A stretch of DNA of 64,000 bases, from assembly GCA_033439265.1 (NCBI GenBank), contig JAVTVX010000031.1, positions 20,566,001-20,630,000 on the forward strand, read 5' to 3'. Shown piece by piece: positions 46,596 to 58,630 of the stretch. Made by a program: the position numbers and the translations under genes. Under the pieces are notes generated by a model. The model was not told the origin of the DNA. It saw only the letters and a list, made by a program, of their open reading frames with translations, and made no database searches. Source of the DNA: Dillenia suffruticosa. Lineage: Eukaryota > Streptophyta > Magnoliopsida > Dilleniales > Dilleniaceae. Within the stretch, counting starts at the first letter, position 1; each line of letters begins with the position of its first letter.

Positions 46596-48559
46596 ATGAA
46601 TCCAGAACTTCTGATTCGAGCCTTCTCCGTTTACAGCGATGCCACCGTTCTTCTACGGTTTGGGAGGGACAGAACATGACTACTTCACTCACTTGCCGTC
46701 GACGTGAGGCCGTGCTATGCCATTGAGAGCACGGTCACATCGACGAGGAGTGTTTCCTATTTTGGAGTACTCAGGATTTTTGGGCATAACTCGACTGCGT
46801 TTCAATCAATTAGATTGGTATTTGATTATGGTCTTGGTGGAACGATGGAGGTCAGAGACCCATACTTTTCAACTCCCCTACGGTGAGATGACTATCCCCA
46901 TTCAAGATATTGAGGTACTTTTAGGGTTACCTGTGGATGGTCATCCCGTCGTAGCTAGGACGACGGGAGTGCCGTGGGGTGATGCCTGTGAAAGGCTTTT
47001 AGGTGTTAGACCCTCACGGTCTTCGTTTGAGGTTATACTTTCAGTTTGCCGTGGTTATCTGAGTTTTTTTTTTTTTTTCTGATTTGCTCGATGGTGTAGA
47101 TGATGTTGCAATTTTACGGTGGATATGGGCTTATATTTTATTATTGATAGAGGGTATGCTATTTTGTGATAAAACAACATACTATGTATATTTACAAATT
47201 TTATTATTTTTAGAGAATTTAGAGTTGTCGGGTAGTTATAGTTGGGAGTCTGTGTGCTTGACATATTTATATAGACAGTTTTGTATTGCATCGCATATAG
47301 ATTCACGTGAGATTGGTGGCATACTAGTTTTGTTACAGATTTGGGGGTGGGAGCGATTTTCTTATCGATGATCTTTGCACGTAAATAGAGATGGTCCACT
47401 CGCTTTGCAGTGGAAGGCAGAGTTTGATATGACTTTATTCCCTACTCACGTCGTTTTAGTATATAGGGAGACACTAGATAGGCAGACGATCGATCAGGAT
47501 GTATGGATCCCGTACAGTAAGAACTTACTATCATCTCTCCCTGACTACTGTCATGAGGGGAGAGATATTTGGCACGTGCGGATCCCATTGATTTGTTTTA
47601 GTATCGTGGAGTAGCACTTCTCAAATAGAGTGTTATGGTAGCTTGGAAGATTTCAATACATTTTGGTTAACTATGACACCAAGAACAGATTCCACGATTC
47701 GAGCACGAGAGGTACATTAGAGGTCGATTGGTCGTTAGAGCATGCAGTCTATGTTGATTTTTGAACTCATCGACACGACCATCTAGTTGTACTTGACACT
47801 TCTGTTGGACCAGCTCTCGATCCTGCTTATTTAGTCTGGTTTCGCACCATCTCCCAGATATTCGTCAGTCATCGGGGAGCTTCTTTAACTTACGTGGTAA
47901 ATCTTCTACATCTACCTTATTTTCATTCTCAATCAATAAATTTAACTTGTTATTTTAACTAACTTTCACATGATTTCTTGTAGTGGGACATTTTACACGA
48001 GATATGAGACAGTTCGGATGTTGACATTTGTGGATTTACTGATTCAACTATCTCGATTCTAACAGATGATATGACATGTCTTTTGAGAGTTAGACTCGGT
48101 AGAGATGGCGATGACAGTGGTGATGTAAACAGAGCACGTGGACGACGACAAAGGAGAGGACGGTGTACGAGATCTCTACCCTCATCCAATCATGCGTCAT
48201 CGCTACCCTTTCAGCAGCCGGATAATGTCGCAAGACCTTTTACTACATATGATGAGTTTTCATCTTTCTATACACCCATGTGTGATGACTTCCCTTAGAT
48301 TTTCACTTTGGAAGCTCCTCAGAGGGGAGCTCATCCCAATATTTTTATAGATGAGGGACTGACACAAGTTGAGAAAGATGATGCACCACCAGTGTATCAC
48401 GTGTCCCCGCTTATTTTCTCCGACTCCCACCAATAGGATGTAGGCCCCTCCTATATCACACAAATAGATGATTTTGGGTTAGTATCTCACGAAGATTATA
48501 CAGATAGTAAAGCTGATTTAGATTTTCAACAGTATACTAGGAGAAAAAGACGACATTGA
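46596..48559 (+). pseudogene. Plant mobile domain (PMD, MAIN-like) gene of the MULE, decayed
   Basis: Readings split over two or three frames match PMD proteins of the MAIN/MAIL type in order. These are SLTCRRREAV, GFLGITRLRFNQLDWYLIM, ALVERW-like LVERWRSETHTFQLPYGEMT, VLLGLPVDGHPV, CERLLGVRPS, then WAYILLLIEGMLF, SWESVCLTYLYRQFC, EIGGILVLLQIWGWERFSY and a basic tail TRRKRRH ending in TGA at 48557-48559. A TTTTGTAG acceptor-like site precedes the first ATG. Stops and frameshifts (for example a poly-T-associated break near 47060-47080) show decay. The domain is known both in host gene-silencing factors and in plant transposons. Here it lies between the inverted repeats of the MULE, so it belongs to the element. 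Confidence 0.8.
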
Positions 48560-48934
48560 ATTTATTTTCTGTAATATGTACATTTTTTTTCATTTAATGA
48601 AATTTCTTTTATTTATTTTTTCTATTAATTATACTTTATTTAATATCTTTGGTTTATCGGATTTGCTATTTTGTTATGATATTTGGGTATATTATACACA
48701 AATATGATTTTGTTTTGAAAATTAGTTGTAAAAAATACTTTAGAGTTTGGAGTTTGGAGTTTGTAAATATAGTCGGTATAGAATTTGCAAATTTCATATT
48801 GAGGTATACTGTTTTCATGTCGAGTCTTCAAGACTCGACATGCACTGTTCAAGCGCATGTTGAGTTTTCAAGATTCGACATGCTAATTTTTTTAAGTATG
48901 TCAAGTCTTAAAAACTCAATATACTAGTTTTCAA

Positions 48935-49253
48935 GATTCACAATGGGTCGAGCCGATTCACACTGGGCCGGTTTGGCTTGAAAAGAAGGGACAAGGAGGG
49001 GTAAAATTGAAAAAAAAATTAAAAAAAAAAAAAGAGGGACAAGGAGCCGTTGGAACCGGGCGGGCCGGGCCTGTTCCGGTTCCATGTCCGGGCCGGTTCC
49101 CAATTCCAAAATCTGTTGAACCGGCCTGGATCACTACAGTACCAAGTTCGGGCCGAGCCGGGTTACTGTAGCTCTGGTTCTGCTCACGGGCCAGACTTTT
49201 TCCGGGCCGACTGGGCCGATTTTCGGGCCCAAACTAGCCCAGGTGCATCTCTA
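48935..49253. mobile_element. hAT-like non-autonomous remnant
   Basis: A GC-rich block full of GGGCCGG/CCGGGCC words ends in GGTGCATCTCTA, which read back is TAGAGATGCACC, similar to the TAGGGGTGCA-type terminus of plant hAT elements. The left terminus and an 8-bp duplication are not found, so it is a fragment or rearranged. It replaces the outer right end of the MULE. Confidence 0.4.
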
Positions 49254-49399
49254 CATGGAGATTGCTTACTGCCATTTCAAGTACATAAGAGAAGTCTTGA
49301 CAAGTGTAGAGTAGAGATTTTACATAGAAATGAATAAATGGTTAAAATTTTTACTAGATTTGCATAAATGAGTTATTTCAAGCATTGAACCTCATTTTC

Positions 49400-51462
49400 T
49401 TTTCAAAATTTATCCTCTTGGCCGTGAGCTCTAGTGTAGGAAGTAAAAATTTCTTGTGTTCATCCAAGCACTTGAGGTGTTGAAGAGGTAAGGAAAATTT
49501 TTAATTGATAAAATTCTAATTGTTAGATAGTATTGATATGATATAGAGTTTTTTTTTTTTATATTGATATATATGTGTCGCAAGATGTGGTGATCAAGTA
49601 CTAAAGGATGGTGTTGGTGATGAATATGTGAATATCAAGATCTTATTAAAGAGGTAATACATTTTTCTTTGAGTATATATTGGATTAAATTGGTCTCATG
49701 AAGTAGGTTTGTTCAAGTAAGCTAGCATGGTCAGCAAACTATAGTAATTCCACGATATCTTATCCTGTGATAATCGAAATTTAGATTGATTTGGTTTTGG
49801 GAAAACAAGACTCCCTAAGCTTTAAAATAAGGTATGGCACAAAAATTTCTTTTAAAAATGTGATTTATAGTGATTTTTGGAAAGGGACAACAAAATAACA
49901 TGTTTTGTTTTTCATCTTCTATGTACGGCCAGTTTGTTGTATAAATTTTTAAAATATTTTCTGTACAACATTTAGAGAAACTTAAAATATCAATGTTTTA
50001 GCTTTCTATCGTATCTTTAAAATGAAATAAAATTCACTTAAATCGGAGTAGTATACTGGAAGTTATGATATTTTTACTAAAACTGTGTAGAGCATAATTT
50101 CGAACTAAAACTAAGATAGAAATGAAATTTTATGAAATTTTACGCTTAGAATTAAAGGAAATACTGAATATGAAAGTTGTATGACTGTTTTTTATCTTTT
50201 CGTAAAACTTGAAATCATATAAATTGAACATGTATATTCTGAGATATGAATTTTCTACCAACACTATGCAAATTTAGTTATATAAATACAAACTACATTG
50301 AAGATAGAATTTTATAAATTCGTGCAATGGAAATTTGGAAATGAGTTGAACACGAAAAATATAGATATATGTCTTAGTTTTAATTAGGAATTTGAATCAT
50401 TCGATTCTGAGTTATATAGAGAAAGTATGATGTTTTTCCTAAAACTGCGCAAGAGTAGAATTTAAAAATTTGAATTTTTGTAGATGTATGAACTTAAACC
50501 TGAATCCCCTTGATCGTAGATCGGGGATAATACTTATAACTATGATACTATGATATGATAGGCGTTGTCCTGCACAGAGTCACCTCGTATGCTATAGCAG
50601 ACCCGTCTCGTGATATAGAGATAGTCGAACGATTGCAATGTCTCCGAGACGCAGACACTCGACATGGTTAGGTGGCATATATATGATACTATGTTTCGCA
50701 CTAGTCAAGTTGAACCGAAATTGGAAGATTGAATGATTTTTCAGTTTAGCATTTAGGGAGACCCGAGGCCAGTGCCAAGGTTTTGGGGTTATTTTTCGTT
50801 TACGTACAAAAATCCCTTAGTGGTTCGTCATTGGTTGAGGTAGACTTTTACCGAGAACATGATTTGGCATGACCTTACGATTTATAACATAAGATTTTGG
50901 GATATATATGTTTAGATTGGATGAAAAACTGTGTTGAAATTGTTATGATTTTGATAATATGTCTTGCATGGATATACATATATATATATATATATATATG
51001 ATCTTGACACTCCATCCTCACTTCACTTATTAATTATCTGTTAAGGATTTCTCATTCACTGAGTATTTAATTACACTCACCTCTCGATATTTTTAAATCT
51101 ATATAGAAATAGTCATTGGAGAGACACGTTGACTTATTTTGATGTACATAATATCGGAAATCGTTTACGGTAATTATCTTATGCTGTATTTTGAGGTTAT
51201 TAGTTGATCATATGGGTTGACTGTATATAGTAATGGAACTCTCGATTGAAATTCATATTTGTACTAACTAATTTGTATAAATATACGGGAACTTTATATT
51301 TAGTATTTTAAGTTTAAAAATGACTTGAGAAAATGATTTTAAAAATATATGTGACAGTTTTATAATTAGCTTTGCATTGCTTTGGAATACATGGCACGGT
51401 TGGACCTATATCCAAGCTAACGGGCGACTATTTATGACTTTTGAATCGTGAATGGCATAACA
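49400..51462 (+). mobile_element. Degenerate Gypsy-like LTR remnant
   Basis: Non-coding, AT-rich. It shows the LTR landmarks seen in the two clearer LTRs: a TCACTGAGTATTTAATTACACTCACC block near 51054, and a GGGCGACTATTTATGAC block followed by an end at AATGGCATAACA (51462). A (TA)n run lies at 50977-50999. The 5' end is not located, so its start is approximate. Confidence 0.45.
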
Positions 51463-51479
51463 ATTTTCTTGAACTACAA

Positions 51480-52188
51480 TAATATTTTTCCCCAGACAAT
51501 TTGTTAATGAAGCGTCACAACTATATAGTAAATATAACCAATCTCAACAACAAAATAATGACAAAAACGACGAGTATGCAATCACAACACTGAGAATTTT
51601 TTATGTAGAAAACCCGACAGTGTAAGGGGAAAAACCCCGAAACCTAGTTCAGTCAAAAATCCATTATGCAACAAAAGGTATAGTATAAGGTTTACATTTT
51701 AGTACAACCAGGGAACAACACATACTCTGCCTATAACCACAAATCTATGTTCCAATCAACTCTAGGATACACACTCTAGCATATAAAACATGTAATATGA
51801 GAAAAAGGAAGAACATGGAGAGATCTCACCAAATCTTGGAACAATGTGAGATTGGAATCACAAAACAAACAAGCTATAAAGAAAATCTCAAAGTTTTTCT
51901 TGTCTTCTCCCACCTTTGGTCACGCCTTTCTCACACCAGAATGGAATCCCAGATATGCCTTTTTCTGCCACCACTTTGTTTTTCCACAAGAGAGTATAAA
52001 ACCCATTCTCTCTCTCAACCTTTTTCAAAAATGTCTCTCGGTCCTCTCTCTGTAGAGGACAAAAGACATCTCTCGGTTCCTGATGCAAGAAGGAGCTCTT
52101 ACCCATTCTCTTGACCAATATAACCTTCATTAAAGAATGGGCTCACATGGGCTTCGGCCACTTCAACTAAGGACCGACAAGTCCAACA
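51480..52188 (-). mobile_element. Copia-like LTR remnant, minus orientation
   Basis: Read on the minus strand, the segment begins TGTTGGACTTGTCGGTCC, continues with GTGGCCGAAGCCCATGTGAG, and near its other end holds GGGGTTTTTCCCC and GGGTTTTCTACAT words, all typical of plant Copia LTRs. The short open frames here are incidental. The far end and a target duplication could not be fixed. Confidence 0.45.
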
Positions 52189-53268
52189 AAATCAATAAGT
52201 TTTGATTCAATCGACACATTCACTCTCCTTATATAATACCCTCAGATTCGAGACCCCATATAAACAAAAAAAAAAAAAGACAAGCCTAACAGAACATTCA
52301 ATCTTTTTGATATTAAACCCTGAAATCGTTGACCCTAAATCACGCGCATTTGAATCCAATTCCTTACTCATTCCCGAATTTGCCAAACCCACACCCCAAT
52401 TTCAAAATTTACAATTAATTTGCAAATTTTCAGCTTCTCGGGTGCAGTGGTTCAATGAATTTGAAACAGATTTACAAACTAAGTGATGCTTAAAAATTTC
52501 TTCCGGCATAAACATATGGAAGAAGATATTTAGTCCCCAAAAGGATAGTTTAATAGTTATAATCCCCCTCCTCTGATTTTAAGATTCAGAATTCAAATTC
52601 TTATATAATAAAGAAAAATACTCAAATTTGAGTTTCAATAGAAGACTGCGAAGCTTTTAATTTTATTGGAAATGAGATGGTTTAAAAAGAAAATAAATGG
52701 TATGGTAGGTAAAGTATTTTCATTGGCCAAAAAATAAATTTTATAGAACAATTTATATTACCATATATTTTAGTCGATTTTTAATTAAATATTTATTAAA
52801 ATATATTTATAATTTTAGTAAGAAATAGTCATTTGGACTGCCGATTTTACCCGTCATTCATTTGAACATTACTGATGTGTTTTAACTTGGAATGATATGT
52901 CAACGGTATGTATGAAAGGAAACACCCGGCTCGGCCCCAGCAGGTTGTTAAGACTAAAGAGAGAGGGAAGTCATTGGCATGCATACTGCATTGCAGACCC
53001 GGTCAGTCAACAAGACGTGTCGTGTGGGACGAGGGAAGACTATTCTTTCCAGCTTTGCGTTGGAGAAATTTCTTCATATTTGCAACTCTTCGCTCTATAT
53101 ATGAAATGATATTGACTGGCCTTGAATCATAATTAGTACATGTACATAGCTCCGGCCTCCAACATTTGATGTGTTTCTTATACCACTTGGAGACTAGAAA
53201 CTAGGGCTTAATCAATTCGACAAGCAATAATCTGCAGTGCTGACCATACATCATCATCTGCAGAGAAG
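52189..53268. other. Intergenic DNA upstream of the HMA gene
   Basis: AT-rich with short open frames only. The last few hundred bases should contain the promoter and leader of the HMA gene. I cannot assign elements. Confidence 0.4.
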
Positions 53269-54270
53269 ATGAAGGTACCATGTGCCCTCTTTGCAATGAT
53301 TACTCCCTCCCTATCATATTCATTTTCGGTTTTTCTAGTTCTGTCACCATTTATTCATATGATTTAAATCCTATAATTTGTGCATATATATATTTGGCAG
53401 CAAAAGAAAATAATGAAGGTACGTATGAGCTGCCAGAGATGCCGTACTAAGGCATTCAAAATTGTGGCGAGACACGTGGTTGGTATTCAATTCACCTCAT
53501 TTTTTTTCTTTTTATTTTTTTTTTATTCCCTATTAATGGATGTTGCTCTCATGCCTCGTTGGATTTGGTTAGGAAGGCTCCCAGCCCAGGGACCAATAAA
53601 ATTAGAATTACATCAATATAAAAAATTTAATTCATAACTTAAAAATTAACTATTAAGGTGAAAATTTGTTATATTTATATATCATATTTTAAATATTAAG
53701 TTAGTCAAATCATAATTTAACAAAATTATTTGATTCATGTATTATTGTTGTTTTTAAACACTTGAGAACGACAAAACTATAAAATCATCGTTATCATCGG
53801 GAACTCTGTTTCGTCGAAAGGTTCTAAGTTTCGTGGAACATGAAGTGACCTTGAAATAGGGTTCATAATCCCAATTTGTCCTCATCCTATCCTCTAATAA
53901 ATATTATTGTGTGACAATTATCAAACAAGAAGACGTGGGATACACCCTTGATAAGTTGAATTTATTTACATGGCTATGGAAAAAAAAAAAAAGGGAAATG
54001 ATTGATTGAGCATCTTCACGTCAAGGCTAGGTAAGCTAAATTTAATTTACTTCGCCTCTATAGCCTGTTTGCAAATGAAAGAATATATGTCTAAGATGGT
54101 GCCTTTGAATTACAATTACAGGTGTTGATTTTGTGGGATTAGAAGGAGAAGACAGGAATAACGTGGTGGTGATTGGAGAGGGAATTGATGCCGTGAAATT
54201 GACAGATAGTTTGAGGAAGAAGGTTGGGAAGACTGATATTATGAGTCTTGCAGAGGTGAAGCAAAATTAG
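53269..54270 (+). CDS. Small heavy-metal-associated (HMA) domain protein
   Basis: Three exons (53269-53274, 53401-53482, 54122-54270) join in frame to 78 residues. The first coding exon is just ATG AAG, a common arrangement in this plant family. The protein is one ferredoxin-like HMA domain: KKIMKVRMSCQRCRTKAFKI carries the metal-binding MxCxxC (MSCQRC, about 11-16). Then come GVDFVGLEGEDRNNVVVIGEG (29-49, strands 2-3), VKLTDSLRKKVG (54-65) and the end MSLAEVKQN. It resembles short HIPP proteins but lacks a C-terminal CaaX isoprenylation box, so membrane anchoring is not expected. Such proteins bind soft metals such as copper, or have lost metal binding and act as adaptors. The frame fixes the intron 2 donor at 53483 (GTTG|GTATTC). 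No defects are seen. Confidence 0.85.
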
Positions 54271-57095
54271 AAAAAGAAAGAGCAGACGTTTCGATTCAGG
54301 GATTCTGAACAAGTATTCCATATGCTTGACCGCCTATGTGCTCTTGCTTGCTAATATCTGATCTTTGACAAGTGCCGCTTAATTACTTGAGAGTTCCATG
54401 CAATTGAGAGAATCATTTTTGTACCTTTACTCAAAACAGCTCTGTGTAAACTACTACACCAACCACCGGACATAGTTATTCTCATTCCTGTTGAAAAAAA
54501 GGTAAAGCGGGGGACAAAGACTCTGGTTGGATCAAATACCAACAGTATAGAGGAAAGAAAAAGTTTTTTAAAAAAAAGGAAATTGTGATAAAGAGATGAG
54601 GATCCACCAATGAAAAATGGTAACCATGTACACGACATAGATAAAATTTAAGCTTACACTAATTTGGTACCGATACCAACTTCCACATATATAATCCCTT
54701 GTGATCTCAATTGTTTATTCTCCGGTGCGCCGGCCAAATGATACAATGCAAACAAAAGTTCAAAAATTCGTGGAGATATAAAATAGTATATATGTTAACA
54801 TGCTTAAATATTCATCATTTGATTCTTTAAATATTATTCCAATAATTACATATCCAGCTTAATCTATGAATGAATATACAAGAATATATTTCATACGTGT
54901 TGGAGTAATAACAATGAAATTCCCTTATATCACGCTAAGGCCGGTTAGGATTTCCATATAAAAGATGTCATTTATTCGATGAGAAATAAAAAGCAACATC
55001 ATAAATTCAAGCGACTAAAACTGAAGCACCTACATTCGAATGCCTTTGCCGTTCTATCCAGCGAGGGATCGAGTCGGACTGAATAATATTAGTCGGGTCG
55101 ATAAGTAAGTTTCTCGTTTTTCCTGGTCAGTAATTGGACTACAAACACCACCAGACTTTATAGCTGTTTTTAATGGAAATGAGTTAGCAAAAGCATCACC
55201 ATAAATAAATGATCAACAGAAAGGAGATCTTTGAGCAACAAAAATCGAAAATCAAACATGGGAAAGTGAAAAATAAACAACAGTGACGGCATACTAAGCA
55301 TAATCTCTTGTCGTCACTCGAGTCATAAAATTGTGAAGTGATAAATTCTTCTGGCCACTCTTTGCTCATGACTTTTTTAAAAGTACGGATTCTGCCACCA
55401 ACTTTCAGCTGACCCCCTTGATTAGGCTTTAAAGTTCATTGCATTTTACTTCTATTATGGGCACTAATTAATATTTAATTAGGAAAAAAAAAAAAAAAAA
55501 ACCTCATGCCCTGCGGTCAGTTCTAAAAAGGCCAAATCTGTAGTCTACTACAAGTCAAAAGATTGTTTAGAGATCCAAGTGCCGCCATATACCACTAGTA
55601 CAAGTTCACTGTTATTTTTCTTTCAACCTCTGTCATTCACTGAAAGGACCTTGTACTGTATGAAAAGCAAGCATGTGCTTTCTTGTTATAGAATATACAC
55701 CACAAAAGCAAAGCCATCCACATCAGAACCCCATGATCTTCCCTGAAAAATGGGTCCAAGAAAACTAGCTTTCTAATAGTTGTCGCGTTTCCCTTGTTTG
55801 AAATACTTTTCACTACGTAAGTTAATAAATTCCCGTGCTTTCAAAATCTCTTATGGATTAGAAGGTAAGAAGTTAGGCCAGCAGCAATATACTTCCGATT
55901 TTCTGCAAGGCGATGCAAGAAGGCATTGTCACTGACGTCGTCCCAAATTTCCTCATTTCGGATTGTCTTCAGCAGCAAATAAAGCAAGACCATTTCAATT
56001 TCAAGAAGCAGCCTATCCTTGAATTAGGAATAAGAAGGTGTTCGCCTGTAAAAATAGGATGAACACCAACAACATTCAGTTCTCTACCACACTACAAGGT
56101 TGTAAAGCAGAGTATGTTCCATAACCTGATTCTAGTTCTGTCGCTATTTGATTGTTTGCTTTGCACAATTTGCCCCCAGAAACATTGAATTGTGGAATTG
56201 TTTACAAAGATGTGCGCTGCTTTTCATGACATCCCTTTCTCGCTGCAGGAATTTAGCCAACAGCTTTCCTCACGTGAGTTTAACCAAACTTTTCACTTGA
56301 TTTGGATAACATAATTAATGGGCATGCAACAACATCGTGCATCAGCAAGGGTCTGGAGTTCTAACTTTGTCATGCGAAATATTCATGGCAAGAGCAAGGG
56401 CATTCAAGTCTGGATGAAATGTGCAATTGATGTTCATTTCGGCCAAATTGTTGTTGCATATTTGTTAGTTAATCTAAAAAATTGACAGACGCATGTAGAA
56501 GAATGCAAACGGAACACCCTTTTGTCTCTAAATGCGCATGTTGCTGCACTTAATCTGAGTAGGTGCAGGAGAATTAATTTGATTGAGTTTTAATGATGGA
56601 GCAAATCATTCAAATAAGGCAAATTCATACCGTTGAACCTTGCTCTGAGCAAAATTGCATATTCAAATAAGGCAAATCATTGAAAATTTTCACTAAGGTA
56701 TATCCTTTTATTGAGATAGTCCCTGCTGCTCAACATCCTCGAATATAATAGATGAAGACCAAGTTAAAGCTTTTGATACCAGGTAGCTTATCTTTCAATG
56801 CAACAGTGATAGATTAAGACATGGCAATGGCCGGCAGTTTGTGAAAATACAAGATGTAGAGAGCTTTGAGAATTTGCATTGGCAGAAGAATTGGCTATGC
56901 ATCTAAATGTAAGTGTTTTGTTCTTTACTAACCAATTGCTTAGAGCTTCACGAGAAGAGCAAATTATCCGACAATAAAATACATTTGGCATAGTATTTAA
57001 GAAGCTACTAAACACCAAAAGGTTTCAGACCCGAGCAAACAAAATTATCCAAGAATATCTCAGAACCGAAAGAAATTCTATCTGTCTCCGAGGCT
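54271..57095. other. Intergenic DNA, no gene seen
   Basis: The stretch starts with the 3' region of the HMA gene. An A-run near 55482-55500 and AT-rich stretches are the only notable features. Short minus-strand frames at 54351-54638 and 56788-57018 have no recognised similarity. Confidence 0.5.
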
Positions 57096-58581
57096 TGGGA
57101 AATACCTGAGAAATTGAGCCGCATATGAAATTGCCATGTATTATACTGGTATGGTAGACCGCATTCGGGAGTTTCAAGCAACCAATGAGGAATTGAAGGG
57201 CATAGTAGAGAAGATTCAAAAAGGGGAAGGCGGTGAGTTTCAGATCTGGAAAGATGGACTTGTAACTTATAGGAGACGCATATGTGTTTCAAAGAATGAG
57301 AATCTCCGGAAGGCCATACTTGAAGAATCACATTTCTCGACATATGCAATGTATAAGGGGAGTACCAAAATGTACCGAACCATCAAAAAATCATATTGGT
57401 GGTCCGGATTGAAGAGAGAGATATCTGAGTTTGTTGATAGATGTCTAGTGTGCCAACAAGTCAAAACCGAACACCAGAGGTCAGCCGGTGTCCTCCAACC
57501 ACTGTTGATTCCCGAATGGAAGTAAGAGCACATCACTATGGATTTCATTATAGAATTGCCACGTACTTCAAGATGTCACGATACAATTTGGGTGATTGTA
57601 GACCGTCTCACAAACTCAGCTCACTTCTTGCCAATTCAGAATACCTATTTCTTGGAGAGATTGGCCAAATTATACATTGATGAAATCGTGAGATTTCACA
57701 GAATTTCGGTATCCATTGTATCGGACCGTGATTCTCAATTGACTTCCCGCTTTTGGCCAAAGCTACAAGAGTTCTTAGGGACAAAGCTGAAATTCGGCAC
57801 TATTTTTCATTCTTAAACCGATGGGCAATCCGAGCGTACAATCCAAACATTGGAAAACATACTTAAAGCATGTGTCATGGACTTTCAAGGGAGTTGGGAT
57901 AAACATCTTCTATTGGTCGAATTTGCTTATAACAACAGCTATCAAACTAGTATAGAGATGCCTTCCTATGAAACTTTTTACGAAAGGAAGTATCGAACTC
58001 CATTGTGTTGGGATGAGATTGCAGAAAAGAAAATTGAAAGCGTAAAGCTGATTGAGACCATTAAAGAAAATGTGAATTTGATTCGGGAAAGAATGAAAAT
58101 GGTTCAAGATTGCCAAAAGAGCTACACCGACAAGAGAATGAAACCCTTAAAGTTTGAAGTAGGGGATAGGATATTTTTGAAAGTTTTTTCTTGGAAGGGT
58201 ATCATCCGATTTCAGAAACGAGGAAAGTTAAACTCTCGATATATCAGACCATTCAAAATCATTAAAAAAGTAGGGAAAGTGGTATATCGGTTAGAATTGC
58301 CACCGGAGTTGCAGAGGATCCATGACTTTTTTCATGTCTCAATGTTGCGTAAGTACTTACCGGATCCTTCACATGTATTGGAAGTGCCTCCGGTAGAGTT
58401 GAATAAAAATTTGAGTTTCAAGATATAACCGGTGAAAATTATTAATCGACAGATCAAGTAGTTAAGGAGTAAACAAATCCCCATGGTCAAGGTATTGTGG
58501 AGAAACAATCAAGTGGAAGATGCAACTTGGGAGACCGAAAAATTGATGCGAAAACAGCACCCTCAACTTTTTGATATATAA
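57096..58581 (+). pseudogene. Ty3/Gypsy integrase and chromodomain-like tail (chromovirus), truncated
   Basis: The fragment begins just upstream of the HHCC zinc finger of integrase; gag, protease, RT and RNase H are absent. YKGSTKMYRTIKKSYWWSG and CLVCQQVKTEHQR give the finger, with the second His replaced by Tyr (AMYKGS). The core has TMDFI (first Asp) and SIVSDRDSQLTSRFW (second Asp). After a stop, TDGQSERTIQTLE follows with the catalytic Glu. The C-terminal domain has a GPF-like motif read RPFKI, VYRLELPPEL and FHVSMLRKYLPDPSHV. A chromodomain-like tail (VKVLWRNNQVEDATWE) ends at 58581. Three in-frame stops (after PEWK at 57524, after HS at 57815, and at 58459) mark it as dead. The lineage resembles Tekay/Del. 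Confidence 0.88.
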
Positions 58582-58630
58582 TTTTCTTTTAAATTTCAAG
58601 AACTAAATTTCTTTTTAAGAGATTAAGTGT

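Larger units (their letters stand above)
42645..48930 (+). mobile_element. Coding Mutator-like element (MULE) with transposase and PMD genes
   Basis: Long inverted repeats bracket the region. The left arm (42780-42863: ACTTAAAAAAATTTGCATG ... AACAGTACATGTCTAG) pairs with the right arm (48816-48905). Each carries two TGTCGAG/CTCGACA palindromes as in the MITEs above. The left extreme AAGTTTTGTATGG at 42645 resembles the MITE terminus GAGCTTTGTATGC. The right extreme beyond 48930 is missing, and a hAT-like segment begins there, so no target duplication can be tested. Inside lie a MuDR transposase pseudogene and a plant mobile domain pseudogene in the same orientation. This could be a relative of the source that mobilised the MITEs. 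Confidence 0.75.

Noticed and set aside
48935-49253. GC-rich block as a CpG-type gene start
   Set aside because: The repeated GGCCGG words and the GGTGCATCTCTA end fit a hAT-like transposon better, and no gene follows.
51797-52114. 105-codon frame
   Set aside because: It lies in a minus-oriented Copia-like LTR and has no domain.
52897-53132. Two overlapping frames upstream of the HMA gene
   Set aside because: No similarity to any family, and they sit in the presumed promoter.
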